This document shows positions 1 to 6,459 of a stretch of DNA of 11,895 nt, piece by piece. The notes under the pieces were generated by a model. That model made no database searches. It saw only the letters and a program-made list of their open reading frames with translations, and was not told the origin of the DNA. The stretch covers positions 1 through 11,895 of the forward strand of contig JAFDIC010000269.1 in the NCBI GenBank assembly GCA_019308525.1, written 5' to 3'. This stretch comes from Deltaproteobacteria bacterium (GTDB lineage Bacteria; Desulfobacterota; DSM-4660; Desulfatiglandales; HGW-15). Numbering within the stretch: the first letter of the stretch is position 1; every line of letters starts with the position of its first letter. Made by a program: the position numbers and the translations under genes.

Positions 1-170
1 AGGACCTTGTGGACGAGGGATGTCTTGCCCAACCTGCGCTGGGAAAAGACGATGACGTGTTGACGGGAGCGGATATCTTCCAGGAGTTCCCGGATCTCAG
101 CTTCGCGGTCCCAGAAGTTGCCTCCCGTTACCTTGCCCCCGTATTGAAAAGGGTTCTTGAAGCGTTTCAT
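1..170 (-). CDS. P-loop ATPase, ATPase_2 (archaeal-type AAA) family, N-terminal part only
   Basis: The minus strand reads from an ATG at 170 through 56 complete codons to the left edge without a stop. The N-terminus (NPFQYGG at 6-12, then a DREAEI segment at 21-26) is followed by the Walker A motif at 43-51, SQRRLGKTS, where K49 and T50 would bind the ATP phosphates. This arrangement is typical of the ATPase_2 (PF01637) family, often annotated as 'AAA family ATPase' or 'archaeal ATPase'. These are cytoplasmic NTPases of mostly unknown role. A ribosome site AAGGA lies 6 nt before the ATG, which supports the start. The promoter region carries three tandem palindromes. Walker B and the C-terminal domain lie outside the window, so the subfamily and whether the gene is intact cannot be judged. 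Confidence 0.82.
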   Translation of the reverse strand, partial: MKRFKNPFQYGGKVTGGNFWDREAEIRELLEDIRSRQHVIVFSQRRLGKTSLVHKV

Positions 171-180
171 GTCTCTTCCT

Positions 181-222
181 TTAACGTTTTGTTATTAACG
201 GTACGTTATTAACAGTATGTTA
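181..222. repeat. Three tandem 14-bp palindromic units TTAAC-N5-GTTA
   Basis: Units begin at 181, 195 and 209, and each has the form TTAAC-N5-GTTA. The second (TAACG-GTA-CGTTA) and third (TAACA-GTA-TGTTA) are perfect 5-bp inverted repeats around GTA. The first has 4-bp arms. The array ends 10 nt before the minus-strand ATPase start at 170, so it covers its leader or core promoter. Regular spacing plus dyad symmetry suggests cooperative binding sites for a dimeric regulator; that role is inferred. Confidence 0.7.
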
Positions 223-240
223 TAGAAGAGAAAATGTAAA
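212..240 (-). promoter_or_regulatory. Weak candidate promoter for the ATPase gene
   Basis: On the minus strand TTTACA (240-235) is followed 17 nt later by TACTGT (217-212), inside the third palindrome. A TATAAC at 224-219 is also present but has no -35 element at proper spacing. The -35 is reasonable and the -10 poor, so placement is tentative. Confidence 0.3.
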
Positions 241-321
241 GACTTTTTTCTGAGGGGAGGTGAAATCTCCAAGGCCCCCAAAATCAAAACAAATTTATCG
301 TGGTGAACCGTGTTCTACCGG

Positions 322-350
322 TTGCCATAGGGGATTGAATCGTTTAAAAT
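322..350 (+). promoter_or_regulatory. Sigma70-type promoter of the reductive dehalogenase-like gene
   Basis: TTGCCA at 322-327 (5 of 6 to TTGACA) and TAAAAT at 345-350 (5 of 6 to TATAAT) are separated by exactly 17 nt. Transcription would start near 357, giving a leader of about 57 nt before the ATG at 415. An inverted repeat AACCG-N8-CGGTT (306-323) touches the -35 element and could be an operator. Confidence 0.6.
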
Positions 351-365
351 ACCACTCTTTCAAGG

Positions 366-381
366 GGCTACTCCGGTAGCC
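366..381 (+). other. Inverted repeat in the leader of the dehalogenase-like gene
   Basis: GGCTAC (366-371) and GTAGCC (376-381) form a perfect 6-bp stem with a 4-nt loop, about 10 nt after the predicted transcription start. No T tract follows, so it is not a standard terminator. It could be an operator or an mRNA-stabilising hairpin. Confidence 0.45.
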
Positions 382-414
382 TGGGACTGATTTTGGACCA
401 TGGAGAATAGAGCC

Positions 415-1629
415 ATGAAAAAACTCACTCTTGAACAATGGGAAAAGAAATACGTCAGAGGAGACATCAAGAGGTTTGATCAACGGTACACCATGTTCAA
501 CAGGCCCGGATGGGACAAGAGCATACACGGAGCAGTGGATAGCTGGGCCATCACCGGGACGACAAAGGACAAGCCCGGTTATTACCTCGAAGACTGGGCG
601 CTCCACTGGGCCAGCAGGCGCGGGACCCTGTTCGGACTCTTCAATACCTCCAAGCCCAACCCCAGCAAATCGTCCATCGCCCTTATGAAGGCCATGGCCT
701 CCATAGTCCCGAGCGGCCAGACCATGATGCCCCGCCAACCACCAGAAGGCGCCAGGCTTCATGACCCCAGACCCGACGCCCTGACCACCAAGATCAAGAA
801 GGCCGCCCTGTGGTTCGGGGCGGATCTGGTCGGGATATGCAGACTTGACCGGAGATGGGTTTACTCCCATACCTATGATGCGCCTCCCTATAGTGGCAAG
901 AAGGACGACGAACTCCTTGAGGTGGAATCAGTCCCCCAGGAGGTCCCGGAAGAATACCAGTGGGCCGTGGTAATGTGCTTTGAACAGAGCTATGACCTGG
1001 TTTCCTATTATCCGACCCTGGATTCAAACGCAGCCAGCAGCATGGGATACAGCCGCATGGCCATTACCAACCACTACCTCTCGGCCTTCATCAGGAACAT
1101 GGGCTACAAGGCGATAGACTGCACCACCAACGATGTCGCCCTCTCTATCCCCATGGCCATGCAGGCGGGGCTCGGGGATATCGGGAGACATGGGTTGCTC
1201 ATTACCCCAACGGATCTCCCCCTCATACCGGATTCCCCGATCGACTTCGGCGTTACCGAATTCTGCGAAGCATGCATGATCTGTGCAGAAAAATGCCCTT
1301 CACAGTCAATCCTTTACGGTCAGAGAACTACTGAGCCGAACAGCGTGTCAAATGTCGGGGGCGCCTTGAAGTGGCCCATAAATGCAGAGACGTGCAGGAT
1401 GTACTGGGGGAGAAAGAATCAGGGGTGCACCGTGTGCATGGCCTGTTGCCCCTATAACAAACCTGATACCGCATTTCACCGGATGGTTAGGTGGTTTACG
1501 GATCACGCCAGGTGGGGAGACCGGTTCTACGTCCGGATGGACAAGGTTTTCGGCTATGGCAAGCCCAGGCCTGCTGACAGGTTCTGGGAGGAATGGGATC
1601 CAAAGAGGAAGTTCAAGCCGTGGGAGTAA
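415..1629 (+). CDS. Reductive dehalogenase (RdhA)-like corrinoid iron-sulfur protein without Tat signal
   Basis: This is a homologue of RdhA, which removes halogens reductively using a cobamide and two [4Fe-4S] clusters. Counting from an upstream ATG at 400, cluster one is C289-x2-C-x2-C-x3-C299-P and cluster two is C332-x10-C343-x2-C346-x3-C350-P. Y217, in a GYSRM segment, and N244 match the position and spacing of the catalytic Tyr246/Asn272 of PceA as I recall them. There is no twin-arginine signal and no membrane segment, so it is probably cytoplasmic. No rdhB anchor gene lies nearby. The start at 415 is chosen because GGAG lies 10 nt upstream; 400 has no ribosome site. The family's segment carrying the active-site Arg (about 13 residues) appears to be missing after ITP at 268-270. 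Dehalogenation is therefore unproven; an epoxyqueuosine-reductase-like or other corrinoid role is possible. The 3' end overlaps the convergent waaC by 17 nt. Confidence 0.85.
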   Translation: MKKLTLEQWEKKYVRGDIKRFDQRYTMFNRPGWDKSIHGAVDSWAITGTTKDKPGYYLEDWALHWASRRGTLFGLFNTSKPNPSKSSIALMKAMASIVPSGQTMMPRQPPEGARLHDPRPDALTTKIKKAALWFGADLVGICRLDRRWVYSHTYDAPPYSGKKDDELLEVESVPQEVPEEYQWAVVMCFEQSYDLVSYYPTLDSNAASSMGYSRMAITNHYLSAFIRNMGYKAIDCTTNDVALSIPMAMQAGLGDIGRHGLLITPTDLPLIPDSPIDFGVTEFCEACMICAEKCPSQSILYGQRTTEPNSVSNVGGALKWPINAETCRMYWGRKNQGCTVCMACCPYNKPDTAFHRMVRWFTDHARWGDRFYVRMDKVFGYGKPRPADRFWEEWDPKRKFKPWE

Positions 1630-2695
1630 CGCTCTTGCCTTCATCGCCCAGATAGGCGGTGACAGAATCAAAGACCTTCTTTACAGTAATACTCTCCATG
1701 CATTTCCTGTGGGAGCAACGTTTCTTGAAACAGGGGCTACAGTCCAGGGGCTCCCTTATGACAGTATGTTCCGTGCCGTAAGGCCCCGTTCTCCATGGAG
1801 CCGTGGGCCCGAAGAGCGCCACAACCGGGCATTTCATGGCTGCGGCGATGTGCATGGGTCCCGTGTCCGTACTGACCAACAGGGCGCACCGGGAATATAG
1901 ATAGGCTAACTCCTTGAGGGTGGTTTTACCGGCAAGGTTTATGGGCTCGGCTTTCATTTCTCGGATTATGGCGTCAATGACAGGCCTGTCCGTTGTGCTC
2001 CCCGTAAATACCACCTTGCACCCGGCTTCCCCTTCAATCCTGTCTGCAAGGAAAGCAAATTTGTGATCATCCCAGAGCTTTGTCTCCCATCTGGCCACGG
2101 GATTGATGGCTACGACGGGCATCTCGTCCAGCCCTTTTTCCTGGATGAGCCGGTCTATGGCTTTCCTGTCTTCGGGCCCGATGGGGATCTTTCCGTCCCA
2201 GGGATTTTTTCTGCATCCCAGGATATCCGCTGTCTGCAGGTATCTTTCCAGGGCGTGCTGGTCCATTTCGACCTCGTGGGCCTTTTCCGTCAAGAAAACG
2301 GAGCTGCCCTCGATCCCAAAAGAAAAACCCATCTTTCTCCTTCCCCTCGCAAGGCCGGTCAGGATGCCGCTCTTCAGCAACCCGTGGAGATCAATGACAA
2401 GATCATACTCCGCCCAACGCAGGCCCTTGACAAAGTCGCGGACTTCCCTTGTAACCTTCCCCAGCCTTCCCGGTCGGAGTATCTCCCTCTGCCACGTCTT
2501 CCTCCTGGAAACAATTACCCGGTCAATGGCCTCATGCCCTTCAATGATCTGGCTTGCCTCCTCTTCCACCACCCAGTCTATCCTGGCACCAGGATAACAC
2601 TTTCTCAACACCTCGAGTAGCGGAAGCGTATGCACCACGTCTCCTATGGCGCTCAGTTTGACTATCAGGATGCTTTTAGGATTCTCTTTGACCAC
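1613..2695 (-). CDS. waaC: Lipopolysaccharide heptosyltransferase I (ADP-heptose:LPS, GT9)
   Basis: A GT9 glycosyltransferase that adds the first L-glycero-D-manno-heptose to Kdo on lipid A at the cytoplasmic face of the inner membrane. The N-terminal KLSAIGDVVHTLP (13-25) is the WaaC-type signature. The sugar-nucleotide site STDTGPMH (275-282) and the FGPTAPWRTGP stretch (295-305) are present. At 360 residues it is somewhat longer than the E. coli enzyme as I recall it. The extra C-terminal part carries C319-x2-C322-x4-C327-x4-C332, which the E. coli enzyme lacks. The start is GTG at 2695, with GGTGGAG just upstream. It overlaps gmhB by 20 nt, so translational coupling is likely. It is the last gene of the LPS cluster. 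Assignment as WaaC rather than another GT9 heptosyltransferase rests on the signature and on pairing with waaF. Confidence 0.88.
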   Translation of the reverse strand: MVKENPKSILIVKLSAIGDVVHTLPLLEVLRKCYPGARIDWVVEEEASQIIEGHEAIDRVIVSRRKTWQREILRPGRLGKVTREVRDFVKGLRWAEYDLVIDLHGLLKSGILTGLARGRRKMGFSFGIEGSSVFLTEKAHEVEMDQHALERYLQTADILGCRKNPWDGKIPIGPEDRKAIDRLIQEKGLDEMPVVAINPVARWETKLWDDHKFAFLADRIEGEAGCKVVFTGSTTDRPVIDAIIREMKAEPINLAGKTTLKELAYLYSRCALLVSTDTGPMHIAAAMKCPVVALFGPTAPWRTGPYGTEHTVIREPLDCSPCFKKRCSHRKCMESITVKKVFDSVTAYLGDEGKSVTPTA

Positions 2696-3296
2696 CTGGC
2701 TCCACCTTCCCTATTATCCACCTGGCAGCATCCAGGAGATCATCGGCAATGTGGTCCGGTGCCGGCTTACCCGGGAGGATGTACTCTATCTCGCCCAGGC
2801 CGTATCCGGTTCTCACCAGTATCCCCTTTATGTTCAAGCGCCTGGAAAGCTCTATCTCCGTGTAACGATCACCGACCACGAAAGAGTTTTTCAAATCTAT
2901 GTCAAAGGAGCGGCATGCCTCCTCTACCAGTCCTGTTTTCGGTTTTCGGCAGTTGCATTGCATGGTGTATTCCGGGACGCTGCCCGTAGGATAATGGGGG
3001 CAGAAGAAAACAGCATCTACGCGTGCACTGCTCTTCTCCAGGGCCTCCTTCATGAGATCATGGACCCTGTGGACCAGATCCATGGGGAAATAACCTCTGG
3101 CAACCCCGGACTGGTTGGATATCACGATAACCAGCAGGTCCCTTTCATTCAACAACCTTATTGCTTCACCGACGCCGGGTAGCATCCTGAATCTGCTCAA
3201 GTGGTTTATGTAGCCCATCTGTTCGTTGATGGTCCCGTCCCGGTCAATGAATACTGCGGGTCTCCTTTTCACCTTCATCTCCTTTGAAACATCCAC
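2676..3296 (-). CDS. gmhB: D-glycero-D-manno-heptose-1,7-bisphosphate 7-phosphatase
   Basis: A HAD-superfamily phosphatase that removes the 7-phosphate from heptose-1,7-bisphosphate on the way to ADP-heptose, the donor used by the two heptosyltransferases on either side. The nucleophile motif is D18-R-D20-G-T, motif II is SNQSG (60-64), and the GmhB zinc site is C99-x-H101-x12-C114-x-C116, followed by RKPKTG. Motif IV is GDRYTE (142-147), where E147 stands in a position usually filled by Asp; this is a conservative change. The length (206 aa) is normal for the family. The GTG at 3296 is preferred because GGAG lies 8 nt upstream, whereas the ATG at 3278 has AAGGAG directly against it. It starts 22 nt after waaF ends and overlaps waaC by 20 nt. 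Confidence 0.9.
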   Translation of the reverse strand: MDVSKEMKVKRRPAVFIDRDGTINEQMGYINHLSRFRMLPGVGEAIRLLNERDLLVIVISNQSGVARGYFPMDLVHRVHDLMKEALEKSSARVDAVFFCPHYPTGSVPEYTMQCNCRKPKTGLVEEACRSFDIDLKNSFVVGDRYTEIELSRRLNIKGILVRTGYGLGEIEYILPGKPAPDHIADDLLDAARWIIGKVEPGGQRES

Positions 3297-3318
3297 CCGG
3301 GATTCTCCTGTCTGGAGG

Positions 3319-4371
3319 CTAGAGCCTCTGTCTCAATGTCTCCATATTCTCCCATACCTCTTCTGGTCCAATGTCCAGCATGCAATGAAAATCCCTGGGA
3401 CATTCCTTTCTCAGGCAGGGCGCACAGTCTGCATTGTGGGTCACCACCTTTGCCCTTTGACTCCTGGGCCCTGTCGTTCTCGGGTTTGTTGAGCCGAATA
3501 TTGCCACCAGGGGTACGCCCAGGGCGGCAGCCACGTGCATCAGCCCCGAATCATTGGTCAGGAAGAAGTCGCAGGCCTTGATCAGCCCTATGGCCTCGCC
3601 TAGGGTGGTCTTGCCGCAAAGGTCAATGGCCTCGTGCTCCATGTGCTCCTTCACCCGGGAACATACATCTTTCTCACCTTTGCTTCCGAAGATGAGGATA
3701 CGTGCACCCCAGTTTTCCGCTGCCCTGTCTGCGACCGCTGCAAACCTTTCCGCAGGCCATCGCTTTGCAGGGCCGTAGATCGCCCCGGGGCTAACGCCGA
3801 GCACACATTCATCTCTCCCCGCCCCCACGGAAGAAAGTATTGCCCAGGCTCTTTGTGTATCTTCTTCATCCAGGAAGATTACCGGGTCTCTGGTCTCAGC
3901 ATCCCATCCCATGCCCCTCAGAATCCCAAGGTAGTATTCAACCTGGTGTAGTTTCTGTACCTCGCTTTTCCTCCTTACGGGATGGGTCAACAGGAAGCCC
4001 CTTCCATCGGTATTATATCCAACCCGGTTTCTTACGCCACCGAGGAAAGCAATTATGGCTGCCTGGATAGCGTTCTGGAAGAGTATGGCTAGATCAAAAT
4101 CCTGGTCCCTTATTTCCGTTGAGATCCTGAACACCTCCCTCATATCGGAGAGGAGCCTTCCCTGTTTTGAAAGCGTCATGACTCCGTGTACCGCGGGATG
4201 GTTCTTCAGCAGGGGAGTAACCCACGGCCTCGCAAGGACGATGATTTCGGAATCCGGGAAATTCTTTCCTATTGCCTCCAGGGCAGGGAGGCTCATCACC
4301 ACATCCCCCACCCAGTTGGTGGACCGCACAAGGATCTTCTTTATGCTCGTCCTGTCGATGGGTCTAGGCAT
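3319..4371 (-). CDS. waaF: Lipopolysaccharide heptosyltransferase II (GT9)
   Basis: A GT9 enzyme that adds the second heptose of the LPS inner core from ADP-heptose. Diagnostic segments are RSTNWVGDVVMSLPAL (16-31), GAIYGPAKRWP (196-206), and TNDSGLMHVAAALG (272-285), all strongly WaaF-like. The length of 350 residues is normal. The C-terminus has C316-x2-C319-x4-C324-x5-C330, closely resembling the cysteine motif in the neighbouring WaaC. The ATG at 4371 overlaps the end of lpxL (stop 4364-4366) by 8 nt and has no strong ribosome site of its own, which suggests coupling to lpxL translation. The C-terminal region is otherwise complete. Confidence 0.92.
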   Translation of the reverse strand: MPRPIDRTSIKKILVRSTNWVGDVVMSLPALEAIGKNFPDSEIIVLARPWVTPLLKNHPAVHGVMTLSKQGRLLSDMREVFRISTEIRDQDFDLAILFQNAIQAAIIAFLGGVRNRVGYNTDGRGFLLTHPVRRKSEVQKLHQVEYYLGILRGMGWDAETRDPVIFLDEEDTQRAWAILSSVGAGRDECVLGVSPGAIYGPAKRWPAERFAAVADRAAENWGARILIFGSKGEKDVCSRVKEHMEHEAIDLCGKTTLGEAIGLIKACDFFLTNDSGLMHVAAALGVPLVAIFGSTNPRTTGPRSQRAKVVTHNADCAPCLRKECPRDFHCMLDIGPEEVWENMETLRQRL

Positions 4372-5311
4372 GGCTTCGGCCGGGTACCTGCGACTCGATT
4401 CCTGTGCTCCCTGGTAGGGTGCAATAGGGAAGGGTCTTCCACCTCCTGTGAAACCAGAACCAGTGATCCGGATACAGCCTCACATACCTTTCGATTACTC
4501 CAGTCAACTTGGCGGTGCCCTCCTCCACGTCCCTTGTCCTGTCTCCCGTCCCGTTGAGTTCTATTTCCTTCTCAAAGACCACCCTGTAGCGCCCGTCCCT
4601 CTGCCTGATTGAGAAGCACGGAAGGACCGGGCTGCCCGTCTTAAGGGCTATGGCTGCAAGTCCCTTGTTTGTGCAAGCCGGTCTCCCCAGGAAATCCACG
4701 AAGACTCCTTCATACCAGTCTACGTTCTGGTCAAGAAGTATCCCTACCATTTTCCCTGCCTTGATCCCCTCCAGGATCTTGCGCATTGCGCGTTGCTTGT
4801 AAATGATCTCCGTCCCAAACCTGCACCTGAGTTCGTTGATCACCGTATCAGCAGGGCTGTAGTCGATTGACCTGGCAACCACGAGTACCCCCCCAAACCG
4901 AATGGCGACCGCTGCGGACAACAGTTCCCAGTTCCCGAAGTGGGCCGTAAGCAAAAAGACGCCCTTACCCAGGGCGACAGCTCTTTCCAGAACGTCGGGA
5001 TTCTCAAAGACCACGTACCTGTTGATGTTCTTGGGAGACAACCTGACGATGTGGGGTACTTCGAACAACATCTGGCCGTAATGGCGGTAGACCCTTTTGA
5101 CAAGCCTCCTGATATCCCCGTATCCCATTTCCTTCCCGATCGTGGTCACAATATTTTCATGTACCACGCGCCTGCGTTCAATAGGGAGAAAATAGGCCGC
5201 CGTTCCCAGCATCTTGCCAAGAAACTGCCCGGTATTGAATGGTATGCAGGACATCAATCGAATCGCCCCCCGCAGGAGCCTGTATTCCATCTTTCCCTTC
5301 CCCGTGCCCAT
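4364..5311 (-). CDS. lpxL: Lipid A late acyltransferase (LpxL/HtrB family)
   Basis: A member of the LpxL/LpxM (PF03279) family, which transfers a secondary acyl chain to Kdo-lipid A at the inner membrane. The catalytic H-x4-D/E motif is HFGNWE (H124, E129). Further family blocks are DQNVDWYEGVFVDFLG (194-209) and the C-terminal HRRWKT (288-293). The N-terminal 20-45 region is hydrophobic and probably membrane-associated. The first ATG (5311) is 18 nt after the lpxK stop, with AGGAGG rather far upstream. The ATG eight codons in (5290) has GGGAAAG close by and may be the real start. Whether it acts as LpxL or LpxM cannot be told from sequence alone. It lies between lpxK and waaF, a common LPS arrangement. 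Confidence 0.87.
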   Translation of the reverse strand: MGTGKGKMEYRLLRGAIRLMSCIPFNTGQFLGKMLGTAAYFLPIERRRVVHENIVTTIGKEMGYGDIRRLVKRVYRHYGQMLFEVPHIVRLSPKNINRYVVFENPDVLERAVALGKGVFLLTAHFGNWELLSAAVAIRFGGVLVVARSIDYSPADTVINELRCRFGTEIIYKQRAMRKILEGIKAGKMVGILLDQNVDWYEGVFVDFLGRPACTNKGLAAIALKTGSPVLPCFSIRQRDGRYRVVFEKEIELNGTGDRTRDVEEGTAKLTGVIERYVRLYPDHWFWFHRRWKTLPYCTLPGSTGIESQVPGRSHA

Positions 5312-5329
5312 TCCCTTATGGTGCCCTCC

Positions 5330-6352
5330 TCAAAGCTCCATCCTCTCTCTTATCATAGCGAAAAACCGGTCCTCCTCCCCCAGCAAGACGAACCGCACCG
5401 TAAGATAGGCCAATTCAGTCCTCCCTGTGTCCAGATGCCCCATGCGGGCCCAATCTTTTTCGGTAGTGATGATGAGATCTGCCCTCTGCTTCTCTCTTTC
5501 CTCGAGGAAGTAGCTCAACTCTTCGATCCTGTAGGAATGGTGGTCCCTGAAAGCTCTGAAGAGCATGACCCTTGCCCCAAGTTGCTCCAGGGTCTTCCTG
5601 AAGGATTCGGGTCGGGCAATACCTGCAAAGGCAATGACCCGCTTGCCCCTCAGCCACTCCCCCGGATGAGCCTCCCTTGTGAGCGGAAAAACTACTTGCC
5701 CGGGGAGATGATCAGCCTCAAAGACAGGCTTTTTCGGAAACTTCTTGCCCAGGAAACCGAGGGCCCGCGGCGACTCGACCTCCCCACACCTGGTCAATAT
5801 GAAGGCATCAGCCCGATTCAAGTGATCAACGGGCTCCCTTAAGGGACCCAGGGGGAGCAGGTATCCATTACCAAAGGGGTTTGACGCATCCAACAGGACA
5901 AGATCAAGATCCCTCTTTAGCCTTATGTGCTGAAAGCCGTCGTCCAGTATGAAGAACTGGACGCCGTATTTGTGATGCGCGGCCGACCCGGCAAGATACC
6001 TGTCCCTCGAAATCATAATGGGAACGCCTACAAGGTTCCTCTTGAGCAAATAGGGCTCGTCACCGACCAGGGAGGCGGTGGCGCTTCCATCAGAGGCCTC
6101 AGGCACCTCCAGCACCTTTTCCCTGTAATTTCCGCCATATCCCCTTGAAAGAATTACTGCCGGGGTCTTTCCCGTACCACCCGTAGTTATGTTACCAATA
6201 CTCACCACGAAGCCGGGCAGGGATTTCCGTGTCCTGCCATCGGATGCCTTTGTCTTGATTTGGACTCCCAGGCCGTAGAGAAAAGACAGAAAGCCCAGTG
6301 GCCCTGAAGCCCAGACCGGTGCCCGGCTGTAATGGATCTTTGACCAGTCCAT
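5330..6352 (-). CDS. lpxK: Tetraacyldisaccharide 4'-kinase, with apparent in-frame loss after Walker A
   Basis: LpxK phosphorylates the 4' position of the lipid A disaccharide at the inner membrane, using ATP. A hydrophobic N-terminal helix (about 15-30) precedes VVSIGNITTGGTGKTP, with Walker A at 58-64. SRGYGG (69-74), GDEPYLL (97-103), DDGFQH (137-142), FGNGYLLPLGPLREP (160-174) and TTEKDW (296-301) are all family blocks. In E. coli LpxK, as I recall it, about 19 residues separate GKTP from SRGYGG. Here only AVIL does, so roughly 15 residues (the helix after the P-loop) are missing without a frame break. Activity is therefore doubtful unless the gap is a sequence error. It is the first gene of the cluster; waaA (kdtA), its frequent upstream partner, is absent here. 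The ribosome site is weak (AGGGGA about 13 nt upstream). Confidence 0.9.
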   Translation of the reverse strand: MDWSKIHYSRAPVWASGPLGFLSFLYGLGVQIKTKASDGRTRKSLPGFVVSIGNITTGGTGKTPAVILSRGYGGNYREKVLEVPEASDGSATASLVGDEPYLLKRNLVGVPIMISRDRYLAGSAAHHKYGVQFFILDDGFQHIRLKRDLDLVLLDASNPFGNGYLLPLGPLREPVDHLNRADAFILTRCGEVESPRALGFLGKKFPKKPVFEADHLPGQVVFPLTREAHPGEWLRGKRVIAFAGIARPESFRKTLEQLGARVMLFRAFRDHHSYRIEELSYFLEEREKQRADLIITTEKDWARMGHLDTGRTELAYLTVRFVLLGEEDRFFAMIRERMEL

Positions 6353-6369
6353 CGTTATCTAGAATTCCC

Positions 6370-6398
6370 CTGCCAATCGGCAACATCCACAGCATAAT
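6370..6398 (+). promoter_or_regulatory. Candidate promoter of the HdrB-like gene, overlapping the lpx promoter
   Basis: CTGCCA (6370-6375, 4 of 6) and CATAAT (6393-6398, 5 of 6) are 17 nt apart. The -10 shares five bases with the opposite-strand -10, so both polymerases could not bind at once. Transcription would start near 6405, leaving a leader of about 80 nt. Confidence 0.4.
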
Positions 6399-6422
6399 AG
6401 CTAATCACAAAACGCATCCGAA
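6394..6422 (-). promoter_or_regulatory. Candidate promoter of the lpxK-lpxL-waaF-gmhB-waaC cluster
   Basis: On the minus strand TTCGGA (6422-6417, 3 of 6) is followed by a 17-nt spacer and a good -10, TATTAT (6399-6394). Transcription would start about 35 nt before the lpxK ATG. The -35 is weak, which may mean activator dependence or a different position. Confidence 0.4.
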
Positions 6423-6459
6423 GGCAAGTGTGAGGGGCCTCATGTCAGGAGGCTCTTTC

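Noticed and set aside
9..212. Plus-strand open frame of 67 codons near the left edge
   Set aside because: The opposite strand encodes a recognisable ATPase N-terminus with a Walker A motif and ribosome site, and the plus frame runs through its leader palindromes.
415..1629. Epoxyqueuosine reductase (QueG) instead of RdhA-like
   Set aside because: QueG shares the corrinoid and Fe-S layout, but the N-terminal region and the GYSRM to GRHGLLITP block are RdhA-like, and QueG's C-terminal HEAT-like repeats are absent.
2063..2620. Plus-strand open frames of 164-185 codons
   Set aside because: Antisense shadow of waaC, whose catalytic motifs are intact across the same bases.
4940..5842. Plus-strand open frame of 300 codons
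   Set aside because: It is antisense to the convincing lpxL and lpxK genes, is low-complexity in composition (Pro/Ser/His-rich), and shows no recognisable domain.
5330..6352. LpxK as a frameshifted pseudogene
   Set aside because: The reading frame is open from ATG to stop and all distal motifs are intact; only an in-frame gap is seen, so it is kept as a CDS with a caveat.
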